Part shown: piece by piece, positions 12,901 through 24,119 of the stretch | Position numbering within the stretch: position 1 is the stretch's first letter | Layout of the letters: each line of letters opens with the position of its first letter | From: Nymphaea colorata | Taxonomy: Eukaryota; Streptophyta; Magnoliopsida; Nymphaeales; Nymphaeaceae | Assembly: GCF_008831285.2 (NCBI RefSeq) | Contig: NC_045150.1 | Coordinates: 11,763,868 to 11,827,867, forward strand | Direction of reading: 5' to 3' | Length of the DNA stretch: 64,000 bases | The notes under the pieces: generated by a model | What the model was told of the DNA's origin: nothing | The model's input: the letters and a program-made list of their open reading frames with translations, nothing else | The model's database searches: none | Made by a program: the position numbers and the translations under genes

Positions 12901-15531
12901 TCTGTTATGCATCCTTGGGCAAAGTAGACTGCTTTCTACTCTTTACAAGAACTGAGGTGTTTGGATCTGGGACAAAGCATTCACAAATGTGTGATATAGA
13001 CCGTATAGTTTTTATAGGCAGTTAGAATTCAATCTATTTGAAGTCGGTCCTCTTTATGGCATTAAACATAGACTGCTATCGGTAATGCCTGTTTAATTGC
13101 TTAAGAAATTATGATTTGTTATTCTGGAAAAGGAAAACAAAGGTGCTAGGATTGGTCTAGTATAATTCTGTATTTTAATAATCAACATATTGGACTTATG
13201 ATGATGCTTTAGTTTGATCCAGTTTGCTTTCGTAACAACATTATCATAGTGATATGGTTAAGGTGGATTACAGACATGTCTTCAGCTCACATGTGATTCA
13301 GATCATTCTTGTGGCCTTTCCTGTTTGTCCTTTGATAACTATTATCTGTAGAACAACAGATTGTGCGCTACATGCTTTCTGTTCTTTCATTGTATGTACC
13401 TTTACCTTATCTGTGAACCTTTCTTTAACTACTGCATATGAATGGTGTTCTTGAGCCCGACAGCCTCCTTCATGGCATTTTAAGTTTTGTGTACACCCAA
13501 ATTTACAGGTCTGGTCACAAAAAGTGACACCATCCTTGCCTGACCATTTTGCGATGGTCAGTGACCAGTGGCAATGTTGGGCTAATCAAGCTTATCTTCG
13601 GACCTGCCTATGGAGCACCTATATAATGTGGTATCTAGAAGGGTGCCATACCCATGTCAGCATATGTGCTGGTTATGGTGTGCAGGTCAGACCGTCGGAC
13701 TGCTTTTCTGGTTTGGCCTAATCCAATCGCGACCTATTATTTATATCAAATCATTTTCTAGAAGTATGTTTCACGGCATTCCTTGTCATAGAACTAGCTT
13801 CCCATTATAGAGCATCTGATGGAGGGATTACACAATCATTAGCTTTAAGTTGTGGCCCTGAAATTCAAATGCATTGAGCAGAAACAGAAGTCTATCGCTC
13901 ACCCTTTTTTTCTCTTCTGAGGGTGGTGAAGAGTTGGTGGCTATAATTATCCGTTTACTTACCTGAGCACTGTATGCACTTACACAATTCTGTTGTGGGC
14001 TTGTATGCTATGCTGCATGTGTTTTCTGAACAATGCAAACAGGCACATGTATATAGCTGGTCTCTTCAAAAAATAACAATATCGTGGGAAAAGACAGTAG
14101 TATCATAACATAAATATTTTATATATACATCTTGTTTTCATTTGCTATGGAAGGGTTCTTTCGTAGATTTTTTGTGTCCTTGTTCAAAAGTTACTGTTGG
14201 ATTCTTATGGTTTTTTCCATGTTAAATATTTATTCACAAGATTCTATAGTTATGAAACAAGATAGTAAAAGAAACTACTTTGAAAAGAAGTCCTGGAAAA
14301 GTTGAAAACCTTGCCAACGCCAGTATTTATGGCTGTGCTGTGGTATCTATGTTCTGGTACTCATGAAAATTCTTGTGTCATATCCATGCAGTTCGTATTT
14401 GTGCCTGCAAATGGTTACAACCTTGCCCCATTGTAAGCTTTTGGTGGAAATTCAGCTGTAATTTGATGGACTGATTTATGAAAAGTGAAATTTATCTAAT
14501 GCTGAAACATTAAATTGCATGATGATCATCATGTACTGCATGTGAAATTGAACGTCATGAACGGCCGATGAATTTTCCAGGTTGATTCATAGTGATCTTT
14601 CTGTTGGATTTTTTTTTTTCTTTTTGTAATGCTCAGATCAAATTGGGCTCACACCAGAAGAGGTGATCTCAAAGATAATGGCAAATCCTGAAGTTGCTAT
14701 GGCATTTCAAAATCCAAGAGTACAGGCCGCAATAATGGATGTATGTTACAATTCCATCTTTGTCGATAAATTCAATTTCGTGCTCTTTATTTTATCTAAA
14801 CTTTCCATCTTTCTTACAGTGCTCACAGAATCCCTTGAGTATCACAAAGTACCAAAATGATAAGGAGGTAATTTCTTGCCCATTTCTCTTCCATTCATCT
14901 AAAAACTATCGTCTTACAGTACAATATGATGATTTGTTCTTGGCACTGTAAGGAGGAGCAGTTGGAAACTTAGAGTACCTATTCCTATTATATTTATAAA
15001 AGGTATTGTAGCACTTCATTTGGGACTCGTATCCTAGAAGAGTGTACAGTTGAAGCCATTTGCGGTTCTCCTCGAGATTCAGTTGTCTTACTGGAAGCTT
15101 TTGTGTCGGTGGTTTCTCCTAACTGGTGAAGGAATTTCAACACTCTTTTATGTTCTGTTTACATGAGAGGTTAAGAACCAGCGATCACTTTTGAATTAAG
15201 CATGAGAAAGCTCGTTTTTTGCAATCATTAGGAGCTTTACACGCTTCAAAGGAACCCATGGTAGTATAGTTTTTTGCATGGGATGATTTCTTTTGGTTTT
15301 TTATATACCCAATGACACCCACCACAGTAAGTTTTTTTAGTTGAGATAAAATGAAAGAATCAGCGTCTGACTGTGCGTGCGTGTGTCTGTGTGCATACGC
15401 CCAGTTGCATGCATACCAAGTATAGTTCTTGGCTGTCTTTGACAAGGATTCCTTGTTTTCTATCTCTGCAGGTGATGGATGTATTTAACAAAATATCGGA
15501 ACTATTTCCAGGGATGGGTGGTCCTTTGTAG
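844..15531 (+). CDS. TIC40: TIC40, chloroplast inner-envelope import co-chaperone (14 exons)
   Basis: TIC40 sits in the chloroplast inner envelope and coordinates the stromal chaperone Hsp93 during protein import. Coding exons: 844-1057, 2679-2790, 2903-2960, 3068-3085, 7005-7284, 9115-9209, 9299-9359, 9669-9747, 11064-11104, 11206-11251, 12720-12817, 14637-14740, 14820-14867, 15472-15531. All junctions are GT-AG and keep phase, giving 437 aa, close to the Arabidopsis protein (about 447). Residues 1-70 are Ser/Arg-rich, like a transit peptide. Residues 110-128 form the membrane span (FWVGVGVALSALF). A Pro/Ser-rich linker follows. Residues 286-345 include EKMMEDPTVQKMVYPYLPEE, and residues 368-437 form the C-terminal Sti1/Hop-type domain (GLTPEEVISKIM, MAFQNPRVQAA). 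The start is the first ATG, and MEN matches the family. The least certain junction is exon 7 to 8, because an extra 33-nt exon at 9508-9540 is possible. The exon 1 to 2 junction rests on phase plus AG at 2677-2678. Confidence 0.95.
3068..3085 (+). other. TIC40: 18-nt microexon 4 of TIC40
   Basis: Six codons (AATGLK) lie between a tttgcag acceptor and a gttagc donor. They fall just after the membrane span, where the family has a short TSNLK-like stretch. Phase 0 on both sides makes the fit exact. The next intron is 3.9 kb long. Confidence 0.85.
3923..3997. repeat. (CT)28 plus (GT)8 microsatellite in TIC40 intron 4
   Basis: A CT run at 3923-3978 is followed by a GT run at 3981-3997. The open frames across it are products of the repeat. 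Confidence 0.95.
4293..5066. mobile_element. hAT-like non-autonomous element in TIC40 intron 4
   Basis: The ends are inverted repeats (caatgttgtaa at the left, ttacaacactg at the right). They are flanked by a perfect 8-base direct repeat, tcctaaac, at 4285-4292 and 5067-5074. An 8-base duplication with termini of the form CARTG is the hAT signature. Both subterminal regions are packed with variants of the palindrome cgtatcgtacgatacg, a likely transposase-binding or hairpin array. There is no transposase; the 774-bp element is non-autonomous. Confidence 0.85.
6169..6700. mobile_element. MITE-like element with ctatgtcacat ends, TIC40 intron 4
   Basis: Inverted termini (ctatgtcacatgg at the left, gatgtgacatag at the right) enclose 532 bp. 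Further inner inverted words match (ggtacgacaccggtgcagtactggtac against gtaccagtaccc-type sequence). The flanks tagtgtat and taacgtat agree at 6 of 8 positions, a possible decayed 8-base target duplication. A related fragment with ctatgtaacatag lies near 6890-6905. Confidence 0.6.
9508..9540 (+). other. TIC40: Candidate 33-nt poison exon in TIC40 intron 7
   Basis: A ttttgcag acceptor and a gtatgt donor enclose 33 nt that continue the open frame from exon 7. Joined to exon 8, the split codon becomes TGA. Skipping it gives an uninterrupted protein. It is either a decoy or an exon whose inclusion would truncate the protein after roughly 290 residues. Confidence 0.4.
12066..12280. mobile_element. 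Fold-back MITE between TA runs, TIC40 intron 10
   Basis: Left-arm words (taatgactgc, gagtcaccca gccatctaa) reappear inverted at 12235-12275 (ttagatggttcggtgactag, gagtcatcgtt). Inner words ggacggttaa and ctccttgttt also pair, so most of the 215 bp can fold back. TA microsatellites at 12029-12047 and 12280-12293 abut both ends, consistent with insertion at TA. Confidence 0.65.
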
Positions 15532-15830
15532 TCCTTTTGCAGGATAGAAGATTCTCAACTAATTGTGAATATCCTTTATCCAATTTTTCTTCGCTCAAGC
15601 AACTACGAGGATCCATCTGTAGCTATGGTGTGTTTGAGCTGGAGCCCTTGAGCTCGCAGCACCATCAGAGCCTGTTCAGCCGTGGCCCTGTGGCTTTCAT
15701 CGTTGAGAAGAGTCTTTTCGTATATTATGTGGGTGCAGTTTTGACAAATACTACTTGCTTGTATGAATTTAGCTTCTTGTTTTTCAATAATGAAATCCAT
15801 CGCGAATAAAAAGTTGGTGCATCGCCTACT
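15532..15830 (+). other. TIC40 3' UTR
   Basis: Sequence after the TAG stop contains AATAAA at 15805-15810, a plausible near-upstream poly(A) element. The cleavage site is not determined. Confidence 0.55.
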
Positions 15831-18077
15831 CAACAAATCTTTGTGGCACGTCTTCCAGTTTGGTTTAGTGCAGGGCTGGTTAGAGCTGTTTGATGTGGTA
15901 ACTAGAAAGCTCAAAGGTTAAGCTGCCTTTTCGGTCTCGGCATACCTTTGTTGACCATTTCGTGCGTGTGAAAACTCCACAGCCAGGCATATGCATGCCT
16001 TGCTACAAGGAGAACATTAATGATAATATGCATTACATAATATTTGGAGTTCCGATCTTTGTGATATCTGGAATTTTGATCTTGTAACATGTTTTTTCAA
16101 CAAAATTAACTATATGACTGTTTACTTCTCTAAGTCCAACTTTTGCTTCTATATGATTCTCTGATTTTTATAGATTGGCTTTTGCAAGTAATTTCAATCT
16201 TGAGACTGTATATGCTTATAAAAATGCAGCTTAAGAATTGGAAAAGTAGTTTGTGGGGTGTGTAGGATAGCTAGTTGAGCCGGTGAACGTGTAGGAAGCA
16301 TATCGCCTGCCTGTTTGATTTTCGTGGGTCTTACTTTATTGGATTGGGATTGCAATATTCAAGCTGTGTATTATTTCCACCCAAGTTCCAACACAACTTG
16401 GGATGGGGGCACCTTTGGGCCTCACTGTAGGTGGTGGAGTAACTTTCCACTCACTTGGGACCAAAATAGTATATATTATATATTTATTTACAATTTTTGA
16501 AGACACACGTCTATCTACATGTCTAGATCTGTGAAGAACACAAAGGTGCCCCCATCTAGATCTGAAGTCGATTTGTCTTAGCTTTATGCTTATTCAAGGT
16601 TTAAAATCTCATCCCTTAGGAACACAAAGAACAGCTAGAACCTACTTCAGATGGAGTTTTTAGTAACTTGGCTTTGTTTTTAGTTTGTCGGTGACATGCT
16701 TCGCTTCAGGACCTAAAATAGAACTATTGTTTAAAGAATAATTTAAACTGCAAAATGCTTCTAACCAGGCATCAGTTACCTTTTGCTTTATAGTTATGAC
16801 TTCTTGATAGAGCCGTATTATTTAGTGACCAAGATTTCGTAGAGTTAGTGTGATTTTATAATTGGAACCCTGTTAAGGCTGAGTCCGCTTCATGGGTTTG
16901 CTTATTGAGAGGAAATCTTCGGACCACCATGGTCACCATGAAATTCCAAAACACATTTTCTTTACATTTTATCAAATTGCTGTATTTGAAAATATTTGTT
17001 TTTCAACAATTTTTACGTGTCATTTGAATGCCAATGAATGCATGTGTCCAACAATTGGTCAATGAATGCCATTTTTTACGTGTCATTCATTATTTCTGCT
17101 CCGTCGCATATTTTTCTTGTATGCACACCACAATTTATTCGCTTTTCACACGAGGGAACTATTTCAATAAAGTAGTTAATGCGTTTGGTCCAATAGAGAA
17201 GGCAACTCAAAAAAGTTCATGTATTAATGTACAAGATAATTCATTGATTTCTACGCTTTGCTAGTTCGTCAATCAACATTTCTTTGCCCCAGTGCTCTGG
17301 TATGCCTTTATCGACGCCCCAAGCCGTCGTCAGAAAGTAAGAATCTTGTGGTGCCAATTTTCTCGATTCGTCACAAATGCAAAACAAGTACCTGTTCATT
17401 TGAGCAATCGCCAACTGAAAATAACCTAAATTTCCTTAGCTAGTTCTTGTTTTAATTGTTTTCAATTAGCCTCTTTTGCTAAACCAGTACTATGAATCCT
17501 TAATTTATCATATGCTAACTTAGATGGTGCGTCTATGACCTTATTCAATTTACTTAGGTGCGTATCGTTAGAAAGCTAAGTAAACTGCGCATAAGCTCTT
17601 AATTATTGCAACAATATTTGTTGAAATTTCTAAAAAAATTGGAAAGATATTTTAGAAACAGGTCGACTTTTTCAAAATTAGACATTGGAAAGATATTTTA
17701 GTAACCGGGTGACTTTTCAAAATTAGACTGTGCAAAAAATGTCCGTCCTTTTGTATTTCTGAAGTCAATTTTTAGTATAACCGCTTTTAAACAGCTAGCC
17801 CCAAGGGGATTAAAACAAGAACTGGCCGCACATGTAGATCAAGACGAAGAAAACTGCTCTCTCTCTCTCTTTTGAGGTTTGCTTTTGTAGGTAAGAGACT
17901 TATTGTCCCCAAATTTTGTTATATATTTCCATTTTATTGGCTCTCTCTCTTTTGTGTGTATGGACAATTTGAATTTATGCTTGGAGGTGCTATTGATCAC
18001 ATGGTTTTATGCAGCTTAGGCAAGCAAAGATATCTCTCGGACCTAGATTCCAATTTCACATGTAAAGTTGAAAAAGA
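15831..18077. other. Intergenic DNA, no gene seen
   Basis: AT-rich sequence without supported coding potential. A perfect inverted repeat, gatgggggcacctttg at 16402-16417 and its complement at 16541-16556, marks a hairpin or small MITE. Near 17640-17745 a segment with gaaagatattttag and caaaattagac is present twice in tandem. A short CT run is at 17857-17872. Confidence 0.6.
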
Positions 18078-19145
18078 AACAATATTAGTACATATATCAT
18101 ATCTTGTTGAACAAAAACATGGTGCCCTTGGATCATGTACTTTAGAAATGTGTTTTTGGATCATATATTTTTGTTGCCAAACTCTATGCTTGAATTCGTA
18201 TTAATAGCACATATGATAAAGTAGTGTGATCGCAAGTACTTGGACTTTGGTATATATGAACCAGTAGGTTGCTGAATGCTGATGCCACAAAAAAAGGTGA
18301 ATATGTCGCCGTCGTCTTTGCCCCTTTCCGACTGCCTTCAGCCAAGTCTGCCAAAATGGCTCACTTTTACGCGCTTCTGAAACACGCCTTCTGCTTGCAA
18401 AACTGGTCTTGGTTGAATACTTTCACGTTTATTTTAAACAAAAATTTAAAAAAAAAAACTCTTAAATAATTATGATTTATATGAATTTTAAAAAGTTAAA
18501 ATTAAATATCTAAATCATAACGTCTCGGAATTTGTTTTCGGAATAAGGCGAGTTTGAAAAAACAGGAAAAAATACAAAAAAAAGGTAAATTTTAAAAATT
18601 TTAAAAAACTAAAAAATAAAAGGAAAATAAAATAAGTGAGAAAGTAATAACACAAACATCAAAAGATACATAGATTTGCAACAAATAAAAAATAGAAAAT
18701 GAAAAAAAAAAACTGTTTGACATTAAAAAAACTGAAAAAAATGCATTAAAAATACGTTAAAACGCGTTATTTTCATTGTGAACGTTTTTTTTTTTCAAAA
18801 AAACACGTTTCTTCTTTTTGGTTTAAACGGCTAGTTAATTTATCATGTTTTTTGAAAAAAAAAAAAGTTTTTTATGTCACTGCTAAATTAGGTTTTGTGC
18901 GTGCAGAGAGCTAAAATCTATCAACTTCAAACTCTTATAAAGCCGGAAATAGGTCAGGCTGGGCCCAGCTCAAACTAAAGCATGTTTGTTAATTGTATTA
19001 ATTATTTTTAATGCTAAAATAAAACTGTCGGGCCTGCCAGGCTGTCGACGGGCTGACTATAGCATCCGGGCCCAGCCCATTACATTGACAAGTCTGGGTC
19101 TGTCGTGCTGCTAGAGTACCCTGGCCGGAGTTAGAGTTACCGTGT
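18078..19145 (+). repeat. Dispersed repeat block, copy 1
   Basis: This block is colinear with 29644-31010. Shared words, in the same order, include gaacaaaaacatg, ggatcatgt, tttagaaat, gaaccagt, ggttgctga, cacaaaaaa, cacgtttat, ttcaaactctta and cagcccatt/ggcccatt. It encodes no recognised protein. Its second half has homopolymer-rich stretches. The gggcctg/gggctgac segment at 19024-19080 recurs at 19225-19290. Confidence 0.7.
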
Positions 19146-19347
19146 ACCCGTTGGCAGCCCAGAGAGACTTTTGTCGAACAAAAACTTGTTCTTAATTTTA
19201 TTTATTTATTATAAAAAAAAAACTCTCGGGTCTATCCCGCCACCAATGAGCTGATTATATCACCCAGGCCCAGCCCATTGGATTGGCAGAATAAGGGCGC
19301 ATCGGGCTGGTTCAAGGGCAGAGGGAAATGTGGTTTCTACCGGCGGT

Positions 19348-19463
19348 CCGGCCCAGTGTCCAGCCTTAATTCACCATGCAATGGGAAGCCTTTGGAAAGA
19401 GACTGCCGGCCCGATGTCCATCATTAATTCACCGTGCAAAGGGAAGCCTTTGGAAAGAAACTG
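19348..19463. repeat. Two 58-bp tandem units
   Basis: Units 19348-19405 and 19406-19463 share ccggccc, taattcacc and gggaagcctttggaaaga with a few substitutions. Confidence 0.9.
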
Positions 19464-20199
19464 TTCAGAGCAGATAGAACTATTTCTACTTTCTCAAATA
19501 ATGTCCTTGGCAAATTCTTAAGATGAATTTTTCTGATTCCCCTTCCGAAATTGGTGCATGGACCATCTCAAACAACCAAACTTGAAAGAAATCGGCCATT
19601 TTATTTGGTAGTCTCTTAGGCATACATTGTTGAGATAATGAATAGCTCTCATCCAAACAAAACAGATATAAATATCTATTGAGATTTGGTATTCGTTTAA
19701 CCTTATACTTATGATACATCCATTCAAAACATTGGATCATTGGAACTTAAACGACAAAGAAGACCTCGACACTATTTGAGTCAATTCGTGAGATCCAATT
19801 TGAGTCAAACAAGTGGATTGTATTATCCAGGATCCGGATCCAAATCAACCAGGGCCATAGTGGGAGTATCGGACAACTGATCAAGACTTCTTGATTCGGT
19901 CAAGCTTGAAAGATAGCAGAGAAATGGCTATAAAGAGGTCAAAGTAAACGTGATTTATGATCACTCTGGACGTTCAATGAAAAGAAGAAGAAGAAGAACT
20001 TGAAATGCTTCTAGAAAGTCCAGTCTATCCAGGTGGGAAAAAAAAGGATTGTTTAGACCACATGACTTGAGGGAGTTGGACTGTTCAGATTCGGATAATC
20101 TAAATACACTTAAAAATGGATTCAGTTTGATCTTGAAACAGTTGAAAAAGAGACCCAAAAAACTGAAGCAAGCATAGGCCCTGAGGATGGGGTTCTAAC
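19464..20199. other. Intergenic DNA, nothing recognised
   Basis: Unique-looking AT-rich sequence with a short gaagaagaagaag run near 19985. I see no conserved coding signal, RNA gene or element boundary. Confidence 0.5.
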
Positions 20200-20416
20200 C
20201 AGGGGCGGAGCCAAGGTAGGGCCCGCTTGGACCCTGGCCCCACCTCAAAAATTTTTTTTAAAGAAATTTACATGTAAATTTTAAAAACTTTCACTTGTTC
20301 TACATAAAAATTTTGAAAAATGATATTTCATCCCTAGTGAAAATTTAGAAACTTTAATTTGACCTACTCCATGAAAATTTTATGAATCCACCCCTCCCAA
20401 AATTTCCCTGCCGGAG
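20200..20416 (+). mobile_element. caggggcggagc-family MITE, copy a
   Basis: It begins caggggcggagcc and continues through ggaccctggcccc, cctcaaaaat, gtaaatttt, aattttgaaaaa and cacccctccc. The same series recurs at 41518-41730. CAGGGG starts are typical of hAT-type ends. No target duplication is clear. Confidence 0.65.
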
Positions 20417-20763
20417 TGCAATATCTCCAAGTTTAGGACTAAAAGAAAGGGAAAAGAATAATAATGGGTGCTGGATATATACCAGATGCAGATCATGGCT
20501 GGTCTTATGTTTCACATAGAAAACCATCGCCTAGGTCTGAACCAAGCAAACCGGTCTCTGTTTCTCATCAGTCCGACTCTCTCATGGCAACCCCCGAATG
20601 ATCAATTGGACCCTTTTCTTTTAACTGCAAACCCATGGATCACTTGAGCTCCATTTTGAGTCCAACATGATCCGAATCACAATGTCAAGAACAAGCAGTC
20701 TATATCTCATCTTTATATCATAAAATGTCATAGTGGAACTTAAGAATATGTCCTTCATCAATT

Positions 20764-21398
20764 TAATGCCTAATGCCAGCACCATTTACCTAATTATGTA
20801 TTTAGCACAAGCCATCTTCTAGTGAATGATGCTAGAATAGCCCCAAGGGCGGCCTAGTGTCACTGGTTGGGTTGGTGATATGGTAAGAGCTTAGTCATCA
20901 AGTCAATTCCCATGGGCATTACTTCTCTAGACACAAAAGGTGGCATGCATTACTCTCAAGTTGAAGGGAGTAACTGTAAACTCAATACCCTATGGATAGA
21001 GCTGACGGACTTGTAAGAACTCAGTCATGAATTTGAATCTCATGGGGTACTACTTATTTTGACCGCAAATGGTGGCAAACGCTACTCTCAAGTTGTCTCA
21101 AGTTACTGTAATGCCTAATACCAGCACCATTTACCTAATTATGTATTTAACAGAAGCCATCTTCTAGTGAATGATACTAGAATAGCCCCAAGGGTGGCCT
21201 AGTGTCACTGGTTGGGCTGGCGGACCAGTAAGAGCTTAGTCATCAAGTTTGTTCCTATGGACACTCCTTCTCTAGACTGCAAAAGGTGGCATGTGCTACT
21301 CTCGAGTTAAAGGGAGTAACTGTAAATTCATCATGAATAAGAGCTCAGTCATGAATTCGATTCTCATGGGGGCACTACTTTATTTTGTCTGCAAATAG
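20764..21398 (+). repeat. 345-bp tandem duplication
   Basis: The first unit is 20764-21108; the second starts at 21109 and is cut by the viral insertion at 21399. Shared words include cagcaccatttacctaatta, ccatcttctagtgaatgat, ctagaatagccccaagg and gagtaactgtaaa. The same gttgaagggagtaactgtaa word appears beyond the far end of the virus at 29222. Confidence 0.85.
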
Positions 21399-21688
21399 AG
21401 TTACAACACACTCAAACTGTGATACCAAAATACACAGATGAACAGACGACACTCAAGATCTAGAGAACATAAGGAAAAGATGCAGTCCTGATTCCTACTG
21501 CTTTCAATATATAGACCTCTGAGGTGGAGATCTGCGGCTCAAGTTTGATTCGTTAGCATCTACATGTGTCGCTGAGATGTCTTCTTTTCTTAGTGCGATC
21601 TGCTTTTATTCGTTCTGTCTCTGCACTGTTCTTTATTCGCTCTGCTTCTGACGATTCTGCTTTATTCGTTGTTCTTTATTCTCTCTTA
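21399..21688 (-). repeat. Viral terminal direct repeat, distal copy
   Basis: Nearly the same as 27244-27526, with a few substitutions visible by eye. It includes a TATA-like word at 21506-21515 and a degraded primer site at 21415-21427 (minus strand TGGTATCACAGTT). It lies beyond the truncated RNase H. Confidence 0.9.
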
Positions 21689-21789
21689 CTTGTGCATTAT
21701 CAGTTCTGACTTTAAACTTAGTATAGACTACCTCTGACAATGTCTTACTTGTGTATTATCAGTTCTGACTTTAAACTTAGTATAGACTA
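21684..21789. repeat. 59-bp tandem duplication at the truncated RNase H end
   Basis: The unit starting tcttacttgtg occurs at 21684 and again at 21743, both containing ttatcagttctgacttta. It lies exactly where the RNase H reading frame breaks off, so it marks the rearrangement junction. Confidence 0.85.
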
Positions 21790-22033
21790 CATATATTTCG
21801 AAATGCCTAAGTGACTGGTATAATCCTAAAAGTTCTTTTCGGTTTATTTTCCATTTTGCTTCGTTTTCTTTAAAGCTTCCTGAGTGATATTTACATAGAT
21901 ATTCATTCTTATTATTTTCATACCTGTATTTTAATACTGATCCATAACTATATTCTGAGGCATCGAATTCTATAATCCATATAAATGGTTTCTGTTCATT
22001 TGGAAATTCTAGTGTATGTAAGTTTTTACACAT
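21728..22033 (-). pseudogene. Pararetroviral RNase H, C-terminally truncated
   Basis: A 101-aa frame overlaps the end of the RT frame. It carries the first catalytic Asp in the FDAS motif (near residue 24), the Glu of the KELLGLYQ stretch (near residue 68) and a TDN Asp near residue 92. The frame then ends in the 59-bp duplication. Sequence matching the missing C-terminal part is at 29115-29215. RNase H normally removes viral RNA during reverse transcription; this piece is not a complete domain. Confidence 0.8.
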
Positions 22034-22980
22034 TGTCTTGATTTGGTTGATATGTTGTTTGTCTTCTTCTTTCCAATAATATTCTTTTGTCTTTTTTCAG
22101 TTTTTCTTGTAGAGGTTTACAATGTTTTGCTAGGTGTGGTATATATTCTCTGACTTGGTTTACTAGTCCTGAGAATGATTGTAACTTCTTTTTAGTATCA
22201 AGTTCTTCTGTTTGTGCTATTTTTTGAACAATATGGGTTTGCATTTTAATACATGCTTTGTCTATTTTTATTCCTAGGAAGTCAATCTGTTTTTTACAAA
22301 TGACTGCTTTTTTTTTACTTATAGCTATTCCTGCCTTGTTCACATATTTTATGAATTCATTTAGCAACTCATAATGGTCTTTCTGTGTGTGACTAAAAAG
22401 TACTATATGGTCTATATATATTACACAATTTCTTAACCCTTTAAACTGTTCGTCCATGAAACTTTGGAATCTTCTAGGAGCATTTTTGTATCCAAATGGT
22501 AGTACATTCCATTCATAAAATCCGTTTGGAACTGTGAATGTTGTTAGTTTTTTACTTTCTTCTTCGAGTTTTAAATGGTAAAATCCACTTTTGCAATCAA
22601 ATTTACTAAAATATTGGTATCCTGATATTTGTTTAAGTTTTAGTATTTTATTTGGAATTGGGTAATTATAAATTTTAACTTTTGCATTTAAATTTCTATA
22701 ATCTATAACCATTCTCGTTTTTCCTCTCTTTTGTTCACTGTGCTTATTAACAATGAATGTTGGACTGCTATGTTTTGAGTTTGACTTTTGTATATATCCT
22801 TCTTTTAACAGTTCATTTATGTGTAAATCGAATTCTTTTAGATCATCAGGTATGTATTTTAGGTATGTATTTTAAAGGTGGTTGTGTTATTATACTATCT
22901 TCCCAGTATTCCATAAACTTCCATTCTGCAACTGTTCTTGCTCGTAAATAGGTAAAGAAATGCCTCCTGTAGTCTCTAAA
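22026..22980 (-). pseudogene. Pararetroviral reverse transcriptase, mutated active site
   Basis: An open frame of 228 aa spans 22712-22026, and the N-terminal part continues in pieces to about 22980. Visible RT blocks are VIDYRNLN, KFDCKSGFYHL, LPFGYKNAP and FLGIKID. The catalytic box reads Y-I-D-H at codons 99-102; the second catalytic Asp of the usual YxDD is His (22407-22409), which should abolish polymerase activity. Viral RTs of this type copy pregenomic RNA into DNA. The frame has no start of its own; the listed Met is internal to the domain. Confidence 0.88.
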
Positions 22981-23039
22981 TTTTTTTCTAATCACCCTTT
23001 TCCTAATTTTCCTATAAATCTGAGTACCCATATGTAAAT

Positions 23040-23660
23040 TCTAAATAATCTTCCTATCCTATTTCGTACAAAGTTCTTAGTGTCTCTATTATATGCTTTT
23101 ATATTTGTAGTTGAAAACATTCTGTTTCATCACATTATATATCTGACATTGATTCATCTGAGTCTATGTTTCTAATCTCTATAATCCATCTATCATGTTT
23201 TTTACGTATTAGTCGATCAATAAATTGTCTAACTATTATCATCTTTTTTAACAGTAATACCCATTTGTTTCGAGTAGCAATAACTTTTCGTCTATCATTT
23301 ACATTGATTGGTACAATATATGTTAGTCTTGGTTCTAATTTAATCATTTTATCCTTCCATTCTATTGATTATGTTTCTCCACATTATGTCATCGTCATAG
23401 TCGTAGTAGTCATTTTCGTAATCTGTATAGTCCTCTGTATAATAATCCTCATTATCATAGCTTGATAGTATGGTCAACCTTTGTTCTTCTTCTTCTACTA
23501 TGTCTTTTAGGTTGTTAATGAATTGTTTTACTAATATGTATAGCTTTAATATGTTAGCTAATTTTTTTTTCCTAATTTTCTTTTCCTCTAATGCTCTATC
23601 TAATGTCTTTTTCATATCCTGTTCGAAATTTTTAGTATTTATTTGGCTAATCATCAAAAC
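23040..23660 (-). pseudogene. Acidic spacer of the viral pol region, broken frames
   Basis: Several short minus frames lie between protease and RT. The longest (23657-23349, 102 aa) has a Lys/Glu-rich first half and an Asp/Tyr-rich end. No domain is recognised. By position they belong to the pol polyprotein, between the aspartic protease and RT. Confidence 0.45.
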
Positions 23661-23679
23661 TTCTTAATAGTATTATGCC

Positions 23680-24000
23680 TTTTCCTAGATGTTCAATTTC
23701 TAGTGTATATTTTTCAATCCTAAAGTTTTCATATTTATTTAGCCACTTGTTGCCTAATATGATTCATGTTAAACTGTCATTTTTCAATGCATGTATTTCG
23801 AATTCTACTTCAAACATGTAATCGGCTATCTTAATTTCCTTGCTCACTTTTCCTATGCTTCTTATGATGCTTCCTATGGTAATACTATATTATTATTTAT
23901 CATGTCTGGCGTGATATAATTTTCTTCCGATCATGTATCTATCAATATTTTCTTTATCATATTGTTTATAGTTCCTTTAACATGAAATTGTTTTTGGTGA
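23680..24000 (-). pseudogene. Pararetroviral aspartic protease remnant
   Basis: The minus strand has the usual protease context (hydrophobic residues, Asp-Thr, then Ser-Glu) near 23905-23950. The Gly codon of the catalytic D-T-G is replaced by TGA at about 23931-23933. A downstream LGNKWL stretch matches the second half of such proteases. It would mature the viral polyprotein; here it is inactive. Confidence 0.65.
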
Positions 24001-24119
24001 CTAGTTTCTCCTGATGTACTGACACTTAGTCTTTGTTTGATAATTTGTAATTCATTTTATCCATCTTCTACGTAATATGATTCATCATCGTTTATTATTG
24101 TTATTAATTGTTTGAATGG

